From JALQXV01 sp051005235 (lineage in GTDB: Bacteria > Patescibacteriota > Saccharimonadia > Saccharimonadales > 2-12-FULL-41-12): 30,849 nt of DNA. A program made the translations under genes and the position numbers. The stretch covers positions 1-30,849 of the forward strand of contig JBPCJO010000097.1 in the NCBI GenBank assembly GCA_051005235.1, read 5' to 3'. The notes under the pieces were generated by a model that worked only from the letters and a program-made list of their open reading frames with translations, did no database searches and was not told the origin of the DNA. Positions 30,673 through 30,849 of the stretch are shown in pieces. Within the stretch, counting starts at the first letter, position 1. The number at the start of each line of letters is the position of its first letter.

Positions 30673-30834
30673 GAGCCCCCTAAAAACAAACCCTACCTTT
30701 TCCGCCGCGCCTCTGCGGCTAAAAACATTCTTTTCTCATTCGCCATATCTACGGATATGCCTCACTCAAAGAAGAACGTTTTTAACGCGCTGATCCATCA
30801 GCCTAAATTGGTAGGGTTTGTTTTTAGGGGGCTC
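30673..30834. repeat. 162-bp structured element bounded by perfect 25-bp inverted repeats
   Basis: Arms 30673-30697 and 30810-30834 are perfectly complementary. Between them lie GCCGC/GCGGC (30704-30719), a 13-bp stem with one mismatch (30720-30732 with 30772-30784), and CATATC-TACG-GATATG (30744-30759), a UNCG tetraloop hairpin on the plus strand. GCTGAT/ATCAGC (30790-30803) is another small dyad. No open reading frame of note is inside. It is either a rod-shaped non-coding RNA, a MITE-type element, or both. I see no target-site duplication next to the arms. Confidence 0.6.
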
Positions 30835-30849
30835 ACTGCGGAAACCAGT

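Noticed and set aside
30673..30834. Insertion sequence or CRISPR-related repeat
   Set aside because: There is no transposase frame, no flanking target duplication and no spacer periodicity.

Overview
The window is a compact, almost wholly coding bacterial segment. It carries about 23 protein genes (one cut by the left edge), one tRNA, and several well-defined regulatory or palindromic elements. The code is standard: TGA, TAA and TAG all serve as stops. Gaps between genes are tiny, and three convergent pairs overlap at their stops (19927-19943, 22266-22269, 25406-25412). The gene set, the diverged housekeeping proteins and the many membrane-anchored proteins without recognisable families suggest a small-genome Patescibacteria/CPR organism, most plausibly Saccharibacteria (TM7). 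That placement is inference from protein character only; no rRNA is present.

Left part (1-6.7 kb): a cut gene; tRNA-Leu(UAG) with its terminator; then on the minus strand recG, rsmD and a weak 2H-phosphoesterase-like protein. Next come a divergent secreted/anchored protein, a SAM methyltransferase and tyrS. Middle (6.7-17.1 kb): a class A penicillin-binding protein on plus, converging on a minus-strand cluster running nusA, a small membrane protein, clpC, a predicted membrane metallopeptidase, radA and a YacL-type PIN-TRAM protein. clpC has its own sigma70 promoter inside a CIRCE operator. nusA has a consensus promoter followed at once by a terminator-like hairpin. Right part (17.1-30.8 kb): an M1 aminopeptidase; minus-strand rplS, then rnhB-yraN; an unknown soluble protein; a PilB/GspE ATPase lacking zinc cysteines; a SpoU-type RNA methyltransferase; a CAP-domain protein; dnaE; ytxH and ytxG-like genes; and galU.

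Systems represented are DNA replication and repair (dnaE, recG, radA, rnhB), RNA and translation (tyrS, tRNA-Leu, rplS, rsmD, SPOUT methyltransferase, nusA), cell envelope (PBP, galU, CAP protein, metallopeptidase), proteostasis (clpC, aminopeptidase) and surface pili (PilB). I saw no prophage, transposase, CRISPR or defence island.

The most interesting signals are non-coding. (1) Many genes have a -10 box (TATAAT, TATACT, TACAAT and similar) ending only 6-9 nt before the start codon and no Shine-Dalgarno, which suggests leaderless mRNAs; genes downstream in the same operons have clear Shine-Dalgarno sites instead. (2) radA appears to start at ATA. (3) There is a probable nusA leader attenuator. 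(4) There is a CIRCE at clpC. (5) A palindromic repeat of about 49 bp occurs twice, once carrying the promoter of a gene. (6) An alternating octamer array lies in the nusA/aminopeptidase divergent region. (7) A perfect 25-bp inverted repeat encloses nested hairpins at the right edge.
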